Source of the DNA: CAZKGE01 sp964636405
GTDB lineage: Bacteria; Bacillota; Clostridia; Christensenellales; CAG-138
NCBI GenBank assembly: GCA_964636405.1
Contig: CAZWSI010000005.1
Coordinates: 35,112 to 99,111 of the forward strand
Direction: 5' to 3'
DNA length: 64,000 bases
The position numbers and the translations under genes were made by a program. The notes under the pieces were generated by a model. That model did not search any database, was not told the origin of the DNA, and worked only from the letters and a program-made list of their open reading frames with translations. Shown here piece by piece: positions 41,943 through 50,291 of this stretch (position 1 is the stretch's first letter; each line of letters begins with the position of its first letter).

Positions 41943-43145
41943 ATGCGGATCGTTGGGGTGATTGCGGAGTACAATCCGCTGCACAACGGACATATTTATC
42001 ATCTCGAGCAGGCGCGCGCGCAAACGGGCGCGACCTACTGTATCGTCGTGCTCTCGGGCAATTTTGTGCAACGCGGCGAGCCCGCCTGCACGGATAAGTT
42101 CACCCGCACCGAATGGGCGCTCAAGGCGGGCGCGGATCTTGTTTTGGAGCTTCCCACCGTATACGCCGTTTCCAGCGCGGAGCGCTTTGCGCTCGGCGGC
42201 GTACGCACGCTGCTTTCCACGGGCGTTGTGACAGACCTTGCCTTCGGCTGCGAGGAAACAGACCTCGAGACGCTCTACCAGCTCTGCGATATTCTGGTTT
42301 CCGAGCCGCCCTCCTTTAAGGAAGCGCTCCGCTCTCACCTTCAAATGGGCAAGTCCTATGCGCGGGCGCGCTACGACGCGCTGGCAAGCTACGGCGTGCC
42401 GCAGTATATGCTCTCCGCCGTCGCCAAGCCCAATAATTTGCTGGCTGTGGAATATCTGCGCGCCATCAGGCAATACGCGCCGGATATCGTACCGCTGCCC
42501 ATCTCCCGCATCGGCTGCGGTTATAACGACGCGGCGCTGACGGGCGAATTCTCCAGCGCAACCTCCATCCGCAAGGCGTTGCAGGAGGGCAACCGCGAGG
42601 TGCTTTCGGCTATGCCCTCCTTTGTAGGCGGGCCGCTGCTCTACGATACGCAGTTTCCCGTCACCCTGCACTCCGTGGGCGATATGATTCTCTACGCCAT
42701 ACGGCGCATGTCGGCGGAGACCCTGCGTGAAACGCCGGAAATCGGCGAGGGACTGGAAAACGTGATGATGAAGGCCGCGCGCAACTGCGCGGATATCGAC
42801 GCGTTCTTTGAACAGGTCAAAAGCAAGCGCTATACCATGGCGCGCTGCAAGCGAACCGCAATCAACGCGCTGCTGGGCGTAACCGCCGCGCAGGTGAATG
42901 CGAGCGTGCGGCGGCCCGAGAGCGCCTATCTGCATGTGCTGGGCTATAACAAGGCCGCGCGCGGGCTGCTTTCGCTTGTCGGCCGTGCGTGCAGCGCCCC
43001 GCTCATCCTGCGCGGCTCCGATTACGACGCGTGCTCGGATATCGCGCTGGCAAACCTTGCCACCGACGCATTGAGCACGGATATCCTGCGTTACGCCACC
43101 AAATCCGATATCCGCCGGGATTATATGGCTCCCATTATGATATAA
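41943..43145 (+). CDS. tmcAL: tRNA(Met) cytidine acetate ligase (YlbM)
   Basis: Nucleotidyltransferase-fold enzyme, 400 residues, that activates acetate with ATP to make N4-acetylcytidine at the wobble position of elongator tRNA-Met. Motifs: GVIAEYNPLHNGHIYHL (HxGH), SGNFVQRGEPA, and the C-terminal KSDIRRDYMAPI. The ATG at 41943 follows GGGGGCA; the upstream frame extension is not coding. It uses acetate, the product of the divergent pta-ackA genes. In Bacillus ylbM lies beside ylbJ and ylbK, whose homologues follow here. Confidence 0.95.
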   Translation: MRIVGVIAEYNPLHNGHIYHLEQARAQTGATYCIVVLSGNFVQRGEPACTDKFTRTEWALKAGADLVLELPTVYAVSSAERFALGGVRTLLSTGVVTDLAFGCEETDLETLYQLCDILVSEPPSFKEALRSHLQMGKSYARARYDALASYGVPQYMLSAVAKPNNLLAVEYLRAIRQYAPDIVPLPISRIGCGYNDAALTGEFSSATSIRKALQEGNREVLSAMPSFVGGPLLYDTQFPVTLHSVGDMILYAIRRMSAETLRETPEIGEGLENVMMKAARNCADIDAFFEQVKSKRYTMARCKRTAINALLGVTAAQVNASVRRPESAYLHVLGYNKAARGLLSLVGRACSAPLILRGSDYDACSDIALANLATDALSTDILRYATKSDIRRDYMAPIMI

Positions 43146-43171
43146 CCCGCGCGGCGATCCGCAATGCGCGC

Positions 43172-43202
43172 ACGTCCGGACGCAGAAGCATCCGGGCGTT
43201 TT
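43172..43202 (+). terminator. Terminator of tmcAL
   Basis: ACGTCCGGA and TCCGGGCGT form a nine-pair stem with one G-U pair, followed by TTTTC. Confidence 0.75.
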
Positions 43203-43212
43203 CATCGGTCGG

Positions 43213-44079
43213 TTAAGCGTTAAGCCGCAAAGCCGCGCGCTCCATATAGCCGTCCTGCCAAGGCAGCAGCTTTTTGCGGGGCACGGCCCTCGGAATGCCG
43301 TTTTGTTCAAGCAGCTCATAAATGGCGGGCAGCGCGTTTTCCGCCGCACGCCTGCCTTCGCCGACAATCGCCTCCGCGTCCGACGTTTCAAAGCGCCCCT
43401 TTACAAACAAAACCTCGGGAGCGATCAGAATATCCGCCTCCCGCGTGCGCAGCTTCGTATTTTCCCATTGCATGATCTCCAATGCGCGGTTAATCTGCGC
43501 GTAGGCGTTGGTTCCGCTGTACTGCCCGACGCCGCCGCGATAACCCACGTCCACGCCGATAACCACGTCCGCGCCGCGCACGCGCAGCGTCCGGCAAGGC
43601 ACGCGCTCGATGACCCCGCCGTCCACCAGCGTTTTGCCGTCCAGCTCGACCGGCATAAAGATGCCCGGAATCGACATGCTGGCCCGCACGCTTTCGCAAA
43701 GCTTTCCCGTATCCAGCTCGCACAGCTCGCCTGCTTTCGCGTCCACGGACACGCAGCAGAAGGGAATGCGCGTTTCCTCAAAGCGCTTGTCGTGTGTAAA
43801 GATGCGAATGAGCTTCCGCAGCCGCTCGCCGTGGAGCAAGCCGCCCTGCAGGGGATTGGATAGATCAAAATAGCCCCACAAATTGAGCGAGCACGCATAT
43901 TTTTCCAACAAATACATATCGCTGCCCACAGCATAAATAGCCCCGATAATCGCGCCCATGCTCGAGCCGGCGATCAAATCCACGGGCACTCCGTTTTCCT
44001 CAAAAACCTGCAGCACGCCTATGTGCGCAAAGCCCTTTGTGCTGCCCGCGCCCAGCGCGAGGCCGACCTTTTTTGCCAT
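43213..44079 (-). CDS. Patatin-like phospholipase (YlbK/RssA type)
   Basis: Serine hydrolase of the patatin fold, 288 residues. The oxyanion-hole glycine-rich motif LALGAGSTKGFAHIGVL, the nucleophile elbow AGSSMGAIIGA and the catalytic Asp in LVDGGVIERVP are all present, so it should be an active acyl hydrolase. The ATG at 44079 has GGAGGAACGGT upstream. It corresponds to ylbK in the Bacillus ylb cluster. The natural substrate is unknown. Confidence 0.9.
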   Translation of the reverse strand: MAKKVGLALGAGSTKGFAHIGVLQVFEENGVPVDLIAGSSMGAIIGAIYAVGSDMYLLEKYACSLNLWGYFDLSNPLQGGLLHGERLRKLIRIFTHDKRFEETRIPFCCVSVDAKAGELCELDTGKLCESVRASMSIPGIFMPVELDGKTLVDGGVIERVPCRTLRVRGADVVIGVDVGYRGGVGQYSGTNAYAQINRALEIMQWENTKLRTREADILIAPEVLFVKGRFETSDAEAIVGEGRRAAENALPAIYELLEQNGIPRAVPRKKLLPWQDGYMERAALRLNA

Positions 44080-44135
44080 ACCGTTCCTCCGCATATCCCA
44101 ATGCACCTATATCATATTTATGACAGTATAGCACA

Positions 44136-45248
44136 ATGATGGGGAGTTTTGATAGATTGAAAATAGCGATCGTCCTTTGCTCCTGCCTGCTCATGGCACT
44201 GCTGCTGTTCTTCTCGGCGGAAGCCGCAGCGGCCGCTCAAAACGCCTTGTTGCTCTGGTGGCGGAGCGTACTCCCCGCGCTGTTTCCCTTTTATGTGTGC
44301 GCGGATCTTCTACAAAGCGGGGGGCTGTTTTCGTCGCTCGCGCGTGTGTTCCGGCGGCCCGCCGCACGGCTCGAGCTCTCCCCCGCCGCCGCGCCCTGCT
44401 TCCTTTTCGGCGCGCTGTTTGGGTTTCCCACAGGCGCGCGGCTTTGCGCGCAAAACGGCGTTCCGTCTCTGGCCGGCTTTTGCAACCTGTGCAGTCCAGT
44501 TTTTCTGCTCTCTGTGCTCGCGTCGCTATTTGGAAACAGGGCGTTCTTTTGGCCTGTCGCCATCGCGCACTATGGCGCGGCGCTCCTTTCCGCGGCGCTC
44601 ACGCTTTTCTTGCGGCGGCGCGGGAAGAAACGCGCGCCGCTGCCGCCGCCGAGCGCGCATGCGGAAAGCGACGCGCCTTTTTCGCTCATCTCCAGCATTG
44701 GAGAGGGCATGCTCGTTATGCTCCGCATCGGCGGGTGTATCGTGCTCTTTTCCGTGCTGGCGGCGGTGCTGGAGGCGGTGGGCGTTGTGCGGCTGCTTTC
44801 CGCCGCGCTTGCGCCGCTTGGCATAAACGCGGAGCTTGTGGCCGCGCTGCTTCGAGGCGCGCTGGAATTCACAAACGGCTGCGCGTCCGCCCTCGCCTGC
44901 GGGTTAGCGCCGCGCATCACCGCCGCGCTTTGCGCGTTCCTCATGAGCTTCGGCGGGCTATGCGTATATGTGCAGGCGCGGCTGTTTGTCAGCCGCGCGG
45001 ATATGAAGCGCTATCTGCCGCAAAGGCTCGCGCAGGGCCTGCTGGCTTTCGGAATCGCCTATCTGACCGCGCCGCTCTTTCTCGGCGGCGCTGTCCCGGC
45101 GATGGAATACTCCGTGGATACCATCCGCATAAACGCCTCCGGCGGCGCGGCCATGCTCGGCGCGTCGGCCGTTGGCATTTCGGCGGCCTATCTTGCGGGC
45201 GTGCTGCTCAAAAGAGGCGGGGGCGCGCGCAAGGGGAGGCGGCGATAA
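44136..45248 (+). CDS. ylbJ: YlbJ-like sporulation integral membrane protein
   Basis: Polytopic membrane protein, 370 residues, about eight hydrophobic segments, with the nucleoside-recognition-type Gate repeats (WWRSVLPALFPFYVCADLL near 42, and MLRIGGCIVLFSVLAAVLEAVG near 190). YlbJ is made under sigma-E in the mother cell and is needed for spore cortex formation in Bacillus. Position between the patatin gene and coaD matches the ylb order, although here the gene is inverted relative to both neighbours. No strong Shine-Dalgarno precedes the ATG; ATG 44139 is an alternative. Confidence 0.85.
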   Translation: MMGSFDRLKIAIVLCSCLLMALLLFFSAEAAAAAQNALLLWWRSVLPALFPFYVCADLLQSGGLFSSLARVFRRPAARLELSPAAAPCFLFGALFGFPTGARLCAQNGVPSLAGFCNLCSPVFLLSVLASLFGNRAFFWPVAIAHYGAALLSAALTLFLRRRGKKRAPLPPPSAHAESDAPFSLISSIGEGMLVMLRIGGCIVLFSVLAAVLEAVGVVRLLSAALAPLGINAELVAALLRGALEFTNGCASALACGLAPRITAALCAFLMSFGGLCVYVQARLFVSRADMKRYLPQRLAQGLLAFGIAYLTAPLFLGGAVPAMEYSVDTIRINASGGAAMLGASAVGISAAYLAGVLLKRGGGARKGRRR

Positions 45249-45256
45249 TACGGGCA

Positions 45257-45279
45257 AACGGCCCGGCAAAATGCCAGGC
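45257..45279. terminator. Possible terminator hairpin between ylbJ and the coiled-coil gene
   Basis: CGGCC/GGCCG enclosing GGCA-AAA-TGCC forms a compact hairpin between the two converging genes. No T-run follows, so this is uncertain. Confidence 0.35.
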
Positions 45280-45298
45280 CGCCAAGCGCGTATTTGAT

Positions 45299-46402
45299 TT
45301 ACAGATCGTCGTCCTCATCCTCGTCGTCGTCGTCGATGAACTCGATCAGGCGTTTTCTCGGCTTCTTCTCCTTGGCGGGCTTTTTGGCGGCGGGCTTTTC
45401 TTCTTCCCAATCGTCCTCCTCGTCGTCAAACGCCTCGTCGTCCGTGGCCTCAAACATGCGGCGGAACAATCCCTTTTTCTTTTCCGGCTTGGGCGCTTCC
45501 TCCTCGTCCCGGCGAGCGGCGCGCGCGGGCGCAAAATCCTCCTCGTCGTCGCGGGTTTTGCGGGCCGCCTCACGCGGGCGGACAAAGGTCCGCGTTTCAT
45601 CCATCGCCGCCGCGGACTGCGCGCGCGCGGGCGATTGACGCTCGCGCGCAAGGCGCGTTACGTCCACAGGCTCGATGCCGTCCAAATCGTCGATGCTCGC
45701 GGGGCCTGCCGTGCGGGTTTGAATCTGCGGCTCGGGCGTGCGCTGCTGCGCCGCAGGCGCGGGCGCGGCCGCAGCAGCCTGACGCTGGAGCTGCTGCTCC
45801 TGCGCACGCTGTTGCGCGGCAAGCTGCTGCTGCTGGGCGCGGCGCTGCGTTTCCTGATAGTGCTGCTCGGGCACAACGCCAAGCTCGCTGCGATTTTGCT
45901 GGATCAATCCGTTGTACTCGGTCAAATAGCGCTGCAAATCGGCCAGAATATCGTCCGCGTATTTGCGCGCGCCGTTATAGATGGCGTTCGCATTTTCGCT
46001 CGTTTCGGCCATCATCTGCTGGGCGCGGGCGCTCGCCTCCTGCAAAACGGAGGATTCTCCCACCCGGGTTTCAAACTCGATTTCAGCCTGATGATACAGA
46101 TTTTCCGCGGAGGCCTGCGCCTGCCCCAAGATGGTGTCCGCGTCCTGATTGGCCTGCTCCACGATCTCACCGGCGGACTCCTTCGCGTCGCGGACAGTAT
46201 TCTCCGCTTCGGCAATGATGCCCGTTGCGCGCCGGATATCCTCGGGGATGGTGACCTTTAATTCGCCAAGCAGATCATACAGGCGGTCGATTTCGACGAT
46301 CCGCTTGTTCTGCGTGCCGAATTTGGTCTTGGGGCTTTCCTCCAGCTCCTGCTCGATGCGGGAAAGAATGCTGTAGATCTTCATGCTCTGTGCGCTGCTC
46401 AT
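45299..46402 (-). CDS. Coiled-coil protein with acidic tail (DivIVA/ATPase-H-like, coaD-linked)
   Basis: Protein of 367 residues conserved in Clostridia next to coaD and often loosely annotated as ATPase subunit or DivIVA-like. Residues about 1-60 form an N-terminal region (MKIYSILSRIEQELEESPKT), 60-190 a predicted coiled coil rich in Ala, Glu and Gln, and 190-215 a glutamine tract. The final 120 residues are a low-complexity charged tail ending in a run of Asp and Glu. Translation starts at the ATG overlapping the coaD stop (ATGA). A role in cell-shape or division scaffolding is inferred from architecture only. Confidence 0.7.
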   Translation of the reverse strand: MSSAQSMKIYSILSRIEQELEESPKTKFGTQNKRIVEIDRLYDLLGELKVTIPEDIRRATGIIAEAENTVRDAKESAGEIVEQANQDADTILGQAQASAENLYHQAEIEFETRVGESSVLQEASARAQQMMAETSENANAIYNGARKYADDILADLQRYLTEYNGLIQQNRSELGVVPEQHYQETQRRAQQQQLAAQQRAQEQQLQRQAAAAAPAPAAQQRTPEPQIQTRTAGPASIDDLDGIEPVDVTRLARERQSPARAQSAAAMDETRTFVRPREAARKTRDDEEDFAPARAARRDEEEAPKPEKKKGLFRRMFEATDDEAFDDEEDDWEEEKPAAKKPAKEKKPRKRLIEFIDDDDEDEDDDL

Positions 46403-46887
46403 CGTTTTGCCAGCCTTTCTGCTATCGTTTTCTCAATGCACGCGGGAACCAGTCCGGCGATTTCGCCGCCCCAAGTGCCTATCTCCTTGACCGCGCTCGA
46501 GCTCAGGAAGGAGTGCTCGGCGCTGGCCATGATGTAAACCGTCTGTATGTCCGGCGCAAGATGGCGGTTGATTGCGCCGATTTGGAATTCGTATTCAAAA
46601 TCGGTCGTGGCGCGCAAGCCGCGAATGATGTAGCCCGCCTTGGCCTCTCGGCAAAATTCTACCAGCAGCCCTTCAAAGCTGCGCACCGTTACGCCGCTTA
46701 TGCCCTGCGCCTCGAGCGCCCGTTCGATCATGGAAACGCGCTCAGAGGCGGAAAAAGCCGGTCGTTTTGCCACATTGTTGAGCACGCCCACGTGCACGCG
46801 GTCAAACAGGCCGACGGCGCTTTTCAGCACGTCCATATGCCCCTCGGTAAAGGGGTCGAAGCTTCCGGGATACACGCAGCTCCTCAT
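46399..46887 (-). CDS. coaD: Phosphopantetheine adenylyltransferase
   Basis: CoA biosynthesis enzyme (ATP + 4'-phosphopantetheine to dephospho-CoA), 162 residues. The nucleotidyltransferase motif YPGSFDPFTEGHMDVL and the second motif SFLSSSAVKEIG (ISSTxIR/K type) are present, as is the substrate loop IIRGLRATTDFEYE. The ATG at 46887 overlaps the rsmD stop (ATGA). Confidence 0.96.
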   Translation of the reverse strand: MRSCVYPGSFDPFTEGHMDVLKSAVGLFDRVHVGVLNNVAKRPAFSASERVSMIERALEAQGISGVTVRSFEGLLVEFCREAKAGYIIRGLRATTDFEYEFQIGAINRHLAPDIQTVYIMASAEHSFLSSSAVKEIGTWGGEIAGLVPACIEKTIAERLAKR

Positions 46888-47444
46888 GGGCGAAGGTTCC
46901 CTTTCAGCGTGCTTACGGCGCACTTGCCGTAGCGTCTCGTCCGCACAAGCGCAAGCAGCGCGGGCTTGGGCGCGGGCACGGACGCCGCGCTGTGCTCGAG
47001 CAGGATAAGCCCGTTTTCCGCCATAAGGCCCTCCGATGCTAAAAGCTCGGCGGCCGCGAGCGCGGTTCCGTCCGCATAGGGCGCGTCGAGGAACGCATAA
47101 TCAAACACGAGCTTTTCCTCGGCATAGCGCGCGACGGCCGCGCGATAATCCAACTGGGTCACGCGCACGCGCTCCTGCAAGCCCAAGCGCGCGGCGTTTT
47201 GCCGGATAAGCGAGGCGCAGGCGGCGGCGTGATCGTTGCAATACACGCGCGCGGCGCCGCGCGAGGCGGCCTCAAGGCCCAGATTGCCCGAGCCGGAGAA
47301 TAAATCCAGCACCGTGCTCCCGGCAAGGCCGAACTGCACAGCCCCAAACACGGCCTCCTTCACGCGATCCAGCGTGGGCCGTGTGTCAAGGCCCTGCGGC
47401 GCTTCAAAACGCCTGCCTCCGGCGCTGCCCGCGATTATGCGCAC
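46884..47444 (-). CDS. rsmD: 16S rRNA (guanine966-N2)-methyltransferase
   Basis: SAM-dependent Rossmann methyltransferase, 186 residues. MRIIAGSAGGRRFEAP is the RsmD N-terminus, and the SAM site is VLDLFSGSGNLGLEA. The catalytic motif reads DAPY instead of the usual (N/D)PPY/F, a substitution of the first proline. It starts with GTG at 47444 and is followed by coaD, the universal rsmD-coaD pair. Confidence 0.93.
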   Translation of the reverse strand: MRIIAGSAGGRRFEAPQGLDTRPTLDRVKEAVFGAVQFGLAGSTVLDLFSGSGNLGLEAASRGAARVYCNDHAAACASLIRQNAARLGLQERVRVTQLDYRAAVARYAEEKLVFDYAFLDAPYADGTALAAAELLASEGLMAENGLILLEHSAASVPAPKPALLALVRTRRYGKCAVSTLKGNLRP

Positions 47445-47467
47445 TGTCCGACACCCATAGCGCGTGT

Positions 47468-47496
47468 ATTATAACATTAAAAGAACACGGATTCAA
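47468..47496 (-). promoter_or_regulatory. Sigma-A promoter for rsmD-coaD-coiled-coil operon
   Basis: TTGAAT and TATAAT are separated by 17 bases on the leftward strand, 24 bases before the rsmD GTG. Confidence 0.75.
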
Positions 47497-47543
47497 GCAA
47501 AGGCAGAAAATTCTCGGTAATACGGCGTAAAATTCTTAATCAT

Positions 47544-47616
47544 CCGCCGAAAGGCGGCGAGCCTTGTCGCGTATGCGCCCGCCAAACGCGACAGGGCCGG
47601 CGGGTGGACCGCCGGC
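47544..47616. other. Cluster of three stable stem-loops in the rsmD/spore-protein intergenic region
   Basis: Three consecutive inverted repeats lie in 73 bases: CCGCC-GAAA-GGCGG (GNRA-type tetraloop on the + strand), a ten-pair stem CCTTGTCGCG/CGCGACAGGG with a 15-base loop, and a perfect eight-pair stem GCCGGCGG/CCGCCGGC. No T-run follows on either strand. It lies downstream of the spore protein genes and upstream of the rsmD promoter, so it could be a terminator region without a U-tract or a small structured RNA. Confidence 0.5.
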
Positions 47617-47652
47617 TTCTGCCGCTCGTACTTATTTATTCAATTTATGTTG

Positions 47653-47859
47653 TCATTTGCTGCTGCCGCCGCTCATGTTGTTTTGGGCATAAGCGATCAT
47701 GCGCTTCACCATCTCGCCGCCGACCGAGCCCGCTTCACGGGAGGTCAGGTCGCCGTTGTAGCCCTGCTTGAGGTCCACGTTCAGGGAATTCGCAACTTCG
47801 GACTTGAGGCTCGAAAGCTTATCTTTGCTCTCGGGAACCAGTGCGCCATTACGTGCCAT
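47653..47859 (-). CDS. Small acid-soluble spore protein, alpha/beta type
   Basis: DNA-binding spore protein, 68 residues, that coats and protects spore DNA. The germination protease site region (residues 15-26, LSSLKSEVANSL) and the conserved DLTSREAGSVGGEMVKRMI are present. It is about 70% identical by eye to the neighbouring copy and extended by SGGSSK at the C-terminus. The start follows AGGAGAAAC. Expression in the forespore (sigma-G) is expected, but I could not identify a convincing sigma-G promoter. Confidence 0.97.
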   Translation of the reverse strand: MARNGALVPESKDKLSSLKSEVANSLNVDLKQGYNGDLTSREAGSVGGEMVKRMIAYAQNNMSGGSSK

Positions 47860-47906
47860 TGTATGTTTCTCCTTTCTTCAAACTTATTTTCAGTCAGGCC
47901 GCGCGC

Positions 47907-48098
47907 TTAGTGCATATTCTGCTCCGCATACGCGATCATGCGCTTGACCATTTCGCCACCGATGGAACCGGCCTCGCGAGAGGTCAGATCACCGTTATAA
48001 CCCTGCTTCAGATTCACGTTGAGGGAGGACGCGACCTCCGACTTCATGCTGTTCATCTTCGACTTGGATTCGGGAACCAATGAGCCGTTTCTAGCCAT
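47907..48098 (-). CDS. Small acid-soluble spore protein, alpha/beta type (second copy)
   Basis: Tandem paralogue of 63 residues, with the same MARNGSLVPESKSKMNSMKS start and DLTSREAGSIGGEMVKRMIA core. AAGGAGGTGAAACGG precedes the ATG. Only 47 bases separate it from the first copy, so the two may be co-transcribed. Two such genes side by side identify the organism as an endospore former. Confidence 0.97.
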   Translation of the reverse strand: MARNGSLVPESKSKMNSMKSEVASSLNVNLKQGYNGDLTSREAGSIGGEMVKRMIAYAEQNMH

Positions 48099-48184
48099 TC
48101 CGTTTCACCTCCTTTTTCGGATGTGGTTTTAATTTGTGCAGATTTTGTTGTTTTATGACTGGAAAAAATATGCGTGGCGACATG

Positions 48185-48215
48185 AAAAAACTTCCTGCCG
48201 CGCGCGGTCAGGAAG
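48185..48215 (-). terminator. Terminator of recG
   Basis: Read leftward, CTTCCTG and CAGGAAG enclose CCGCGCGCGG, followed by TTTTTT, 18 bases after the recG stop. Confidence 0.85.
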
Positions 48216-48233
48216 CGAAACCTGCTTCAAATC

Positions 48234-50240
48234 TCAGTTCATCGCGATGCGTGCGCCCGCCGCAAGATAGGTTTCCTTCGCGCGGTCGAGCAGCGCGTTG
48301 TTTTGCACAGTCGGCAAGGCCATGATCTCGCCCGCCGCCTCGCGCGCCTGCTTAAGCCGTTCAAGATCGAGCGCGCCGCCTACGCGCAGCGCCATGCCCT
48401 CGCCGTGCTGGCGCATGCCGAGAAAATCGCCCGCGCCGCGCTGCGCAAGGTCTTGCTCGGCAATGGCAAAGCCGTCGCGCTCGCGCACCATGGTTTCGAT
48501 GCGCGCCATGGCGTCCTCGCCCGGATGATCGGAAAGCAAAAAGCAATAGGCTTGCTCGCGCCCGCGCCCTACGCGCCCGCGCAGTTGATGCAATTGGGAA
48601 AGCCCGAAGCGCTCCGCGCTCTCGACCACCATAACCGTGGCGCTGGGCACATGCACGCCCACCTCGATGACCGTTGTGGTCACGAGCAGCCCCGTTCGGC
48701 CCGCGCGGAAATCCTCGATTGCCCTTTGCTTTTCCGCGGGCCGCATTTTGCCGTGCAGCAGTCCCAGCGGCGCGCCCGGCAGCTCACTTTTCAGCCGTTC
48801 AAACAGCGCCGTTACGCTCTCCGCCTCCACCTCCCCGCTCTCCTCGATGAGCGGGCACACGATGTAAGACTGCCTGCCCTCGGCGGCGCATTTGGCCAAA
48901 TACCGATACATATCGCCGCGCTTGCCGGGCTGAATGTAGCGCGTAACGACGGGCAGACGGCCGGGCGGAAGCTCGTCAAGCACGGATACGTCTAAATCTC
49001 CAAACAGCAGCAGCGCCAACGTGCGCGGAATGGGCGTTGCGCTCATCACCAGCACGTCGGGCCGCACGCCCTTGTCCTGTAATATCGCACGCTGCGCTAC
49101 GCCGAAGCGGTGCTGCTCGTCGGTTATGACAAGACCCAGTCGCGCAAAGCGCACGCCGCTTTCCAGAAGCGCGTGCGTGCCAACGACGTATTTTGCTTCG
49201 CCCGAGGCAATGCGGCTGCCGGCCGCGTCGCGCGCGGCTTTCCGCATGCCGCCGGAAAGCAGGCAAGCCTCCGGCCCAAACAAGCGCGAAAGCTCGCCGT
49301 AATGCTGCTCGGCCAGAATTTCCGTTGGAGCCATGAGCACGGCTTGATAGCCGTTGCGCACCGCAATCGACATGGCATACAGCGCCACCGCCGTTTTACC
49401 CGCGCCCACGTCGCCCTGCAGGAGCCGGTTCATGGGCACGGAGCGGCTCATATCCTGGGCAATTTCGCGCATGGCGCGTTTTTGCGCGCCGGTCGGCACA
49501 AAGGGGAAACGCGGGCAAAGCGCCTCGTACGCGCCCGCGCAGTCAAAGGCAATTCCGTTTTGCCGCCGTCGCTCCGACTTGGCGCTTTCTACAGCCAAGA
49601 GATACAGCAGCGCGCTTTCGAAGGAAAGACGGCGCAAGGCCGCCTTGAGCGAATCCTTGCTTTCCGGGAAGTGGGCCTCACGCAGCGCCTCGGAAAGCGG
49701 GCGCAGCCCGTATAGGCCGCATAGCCACGCGGGAAGCGAATCAGGCAGCTCCGGCGGAAGCGCGGCAAGCGCGGCGCGCACGCTCGCGCGCATCGCGGCC
49801 TGCGTAAGCCCCGAAACGAGCGAATACACGGGCAGGATGCCAGGCGGCTCCTCCTGAATGGAGGGGTTTACGAGCGCGAGTCCCTTGCGCGCGTCAACCC
49901 GCCCGCAAAACACCTGCGTTTCGCCCAGACGGAGCTGGCGAGCGCGATACGGCTGATTGTACCACTTGACCGTGACCGCGCCCGTTTCGTCGAAGGCCTT
50001 TGCGCTCAATACCCGCATGCCGTGAAAATACGCCGTGCGCGGCGCGTCCGCAGCGCGCGCGCGGACGGCGGCAAGCTGCCCGTGCTTGAGCGCGGACACC
50101 GGCGTCGCGAAGGAAAAATCCTGATAATCGCGCGGTAAAAAGCGCAAAAGCTCCTCGGCTGTGCGGATACCCAGTCTGCCGAGCGCCTCCGCGCGCTTTG
50201 CGCCGATTCCCTTGATTTTTTCTACCGAACCGTTTAACAT
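48234..50240 (-). CDS. recG: ATP-dependent DNA helicase RecG
   Basis: Branch-migration helicase for stalled forks and recombination intermediates, 668 residues. The N-terminal wedge/OB domain (KGIGAKRAEALGRLGI at the start) is followed by helicase motif I GDVGAGKTAVAL near 275, the DEQH box ITDEQHRFG near 375, motif III SATPIPRTLAL, and motif VI QLHQLRGRVGRG near 555. It begins after GGAAACGGT and is downstream of yloV as in Bacillus, but a terminator hairpin lies between the two. Confidence 0.97.
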   Translation of the reverse strand: MLNGSVEKIKGIGAKRAEALGRLGIRTAEELLRFLPRDYQDFSFATPVSALKHGQLAAVRARAADAPRTAYFHGMRVLSAKAFDETGAVTVKWYNQPYRARQLRLGETQVFCGRVDARKGLALVNPSIQEEPPGILPVYSLVSGLTQAAMRASVRAALAALPPELPDSLPAWLCGLYGLRPLSEALREAHFPESKDSLKAALRRLSFESALLYLLAVESAKSERRRQNGIAFDCAGAYEALCPRFPFVPTGAQKRAMREIAQDMSRSVPMNRLLQGDVGAGKTAVALYAMSIAVRNGYQAVLMAPTEILAEQHYGELSRLFGPEACLLSGGMRKAARDAAGSRIASGEAKYVVGTHALLESGVRFARLGLVITDEQHRFGVAQRAILQDKGVRPDVLVMSATPIPRTLALLLFGDLDVSVLDELPPGRLPVVTRYIQPGKRGDMYRYLAKCAAEGRQSYIVCPLIEESGEVEAESVTALFERLKSELPGAPLGLLHGKMRPAEKQRAIEDFRAGRTGLLVTTTVIEVGVHVPSATVMVVESAERFGLSQLHQLRGRVGRGREQAYCFLLSDHPGEDAMARIETMVRERDGFAIAEQDLAQRGAGDFLGMRQHGEGMALRVGGALDLERLKQAREAAGEIMALPTVQNNALLDRAKETYLAAGARIAMN

Positions 50241-50252
50241 ACCGTTTCCATC

Positions 50253-50279
50253 AAAAAAAGGCGGGCCGAGCGGCCCGCC
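50253..50279 (-). terminator. Terminator between yloV and recG
   Basis: A perfect eight-pair stem GGCGGGCC/GGCCCGCC with a four-base loop is followed by seven Ts on the leftward strand, ending 12 bases before the recG ATG. recG must depend on readthrough or on a promoter I did not find. Confidence 0.88.
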
Positions 50280-50291
50280 CCCGTCTCTTAT

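Noticed and set aside
44177..46261. 694-residue + frame across ylbJ and the coiled-coil gene
   Set aside because: Out of frame with ylbJ and antisense to the coiled-coil gene; arginine-rich nonsense composition.
48099..48184. Sigma-G promoter for the spore protein genes
   Set aside because: CATAAAA is present, but no matching -35 lies at a suitable distance, so I do not call it.
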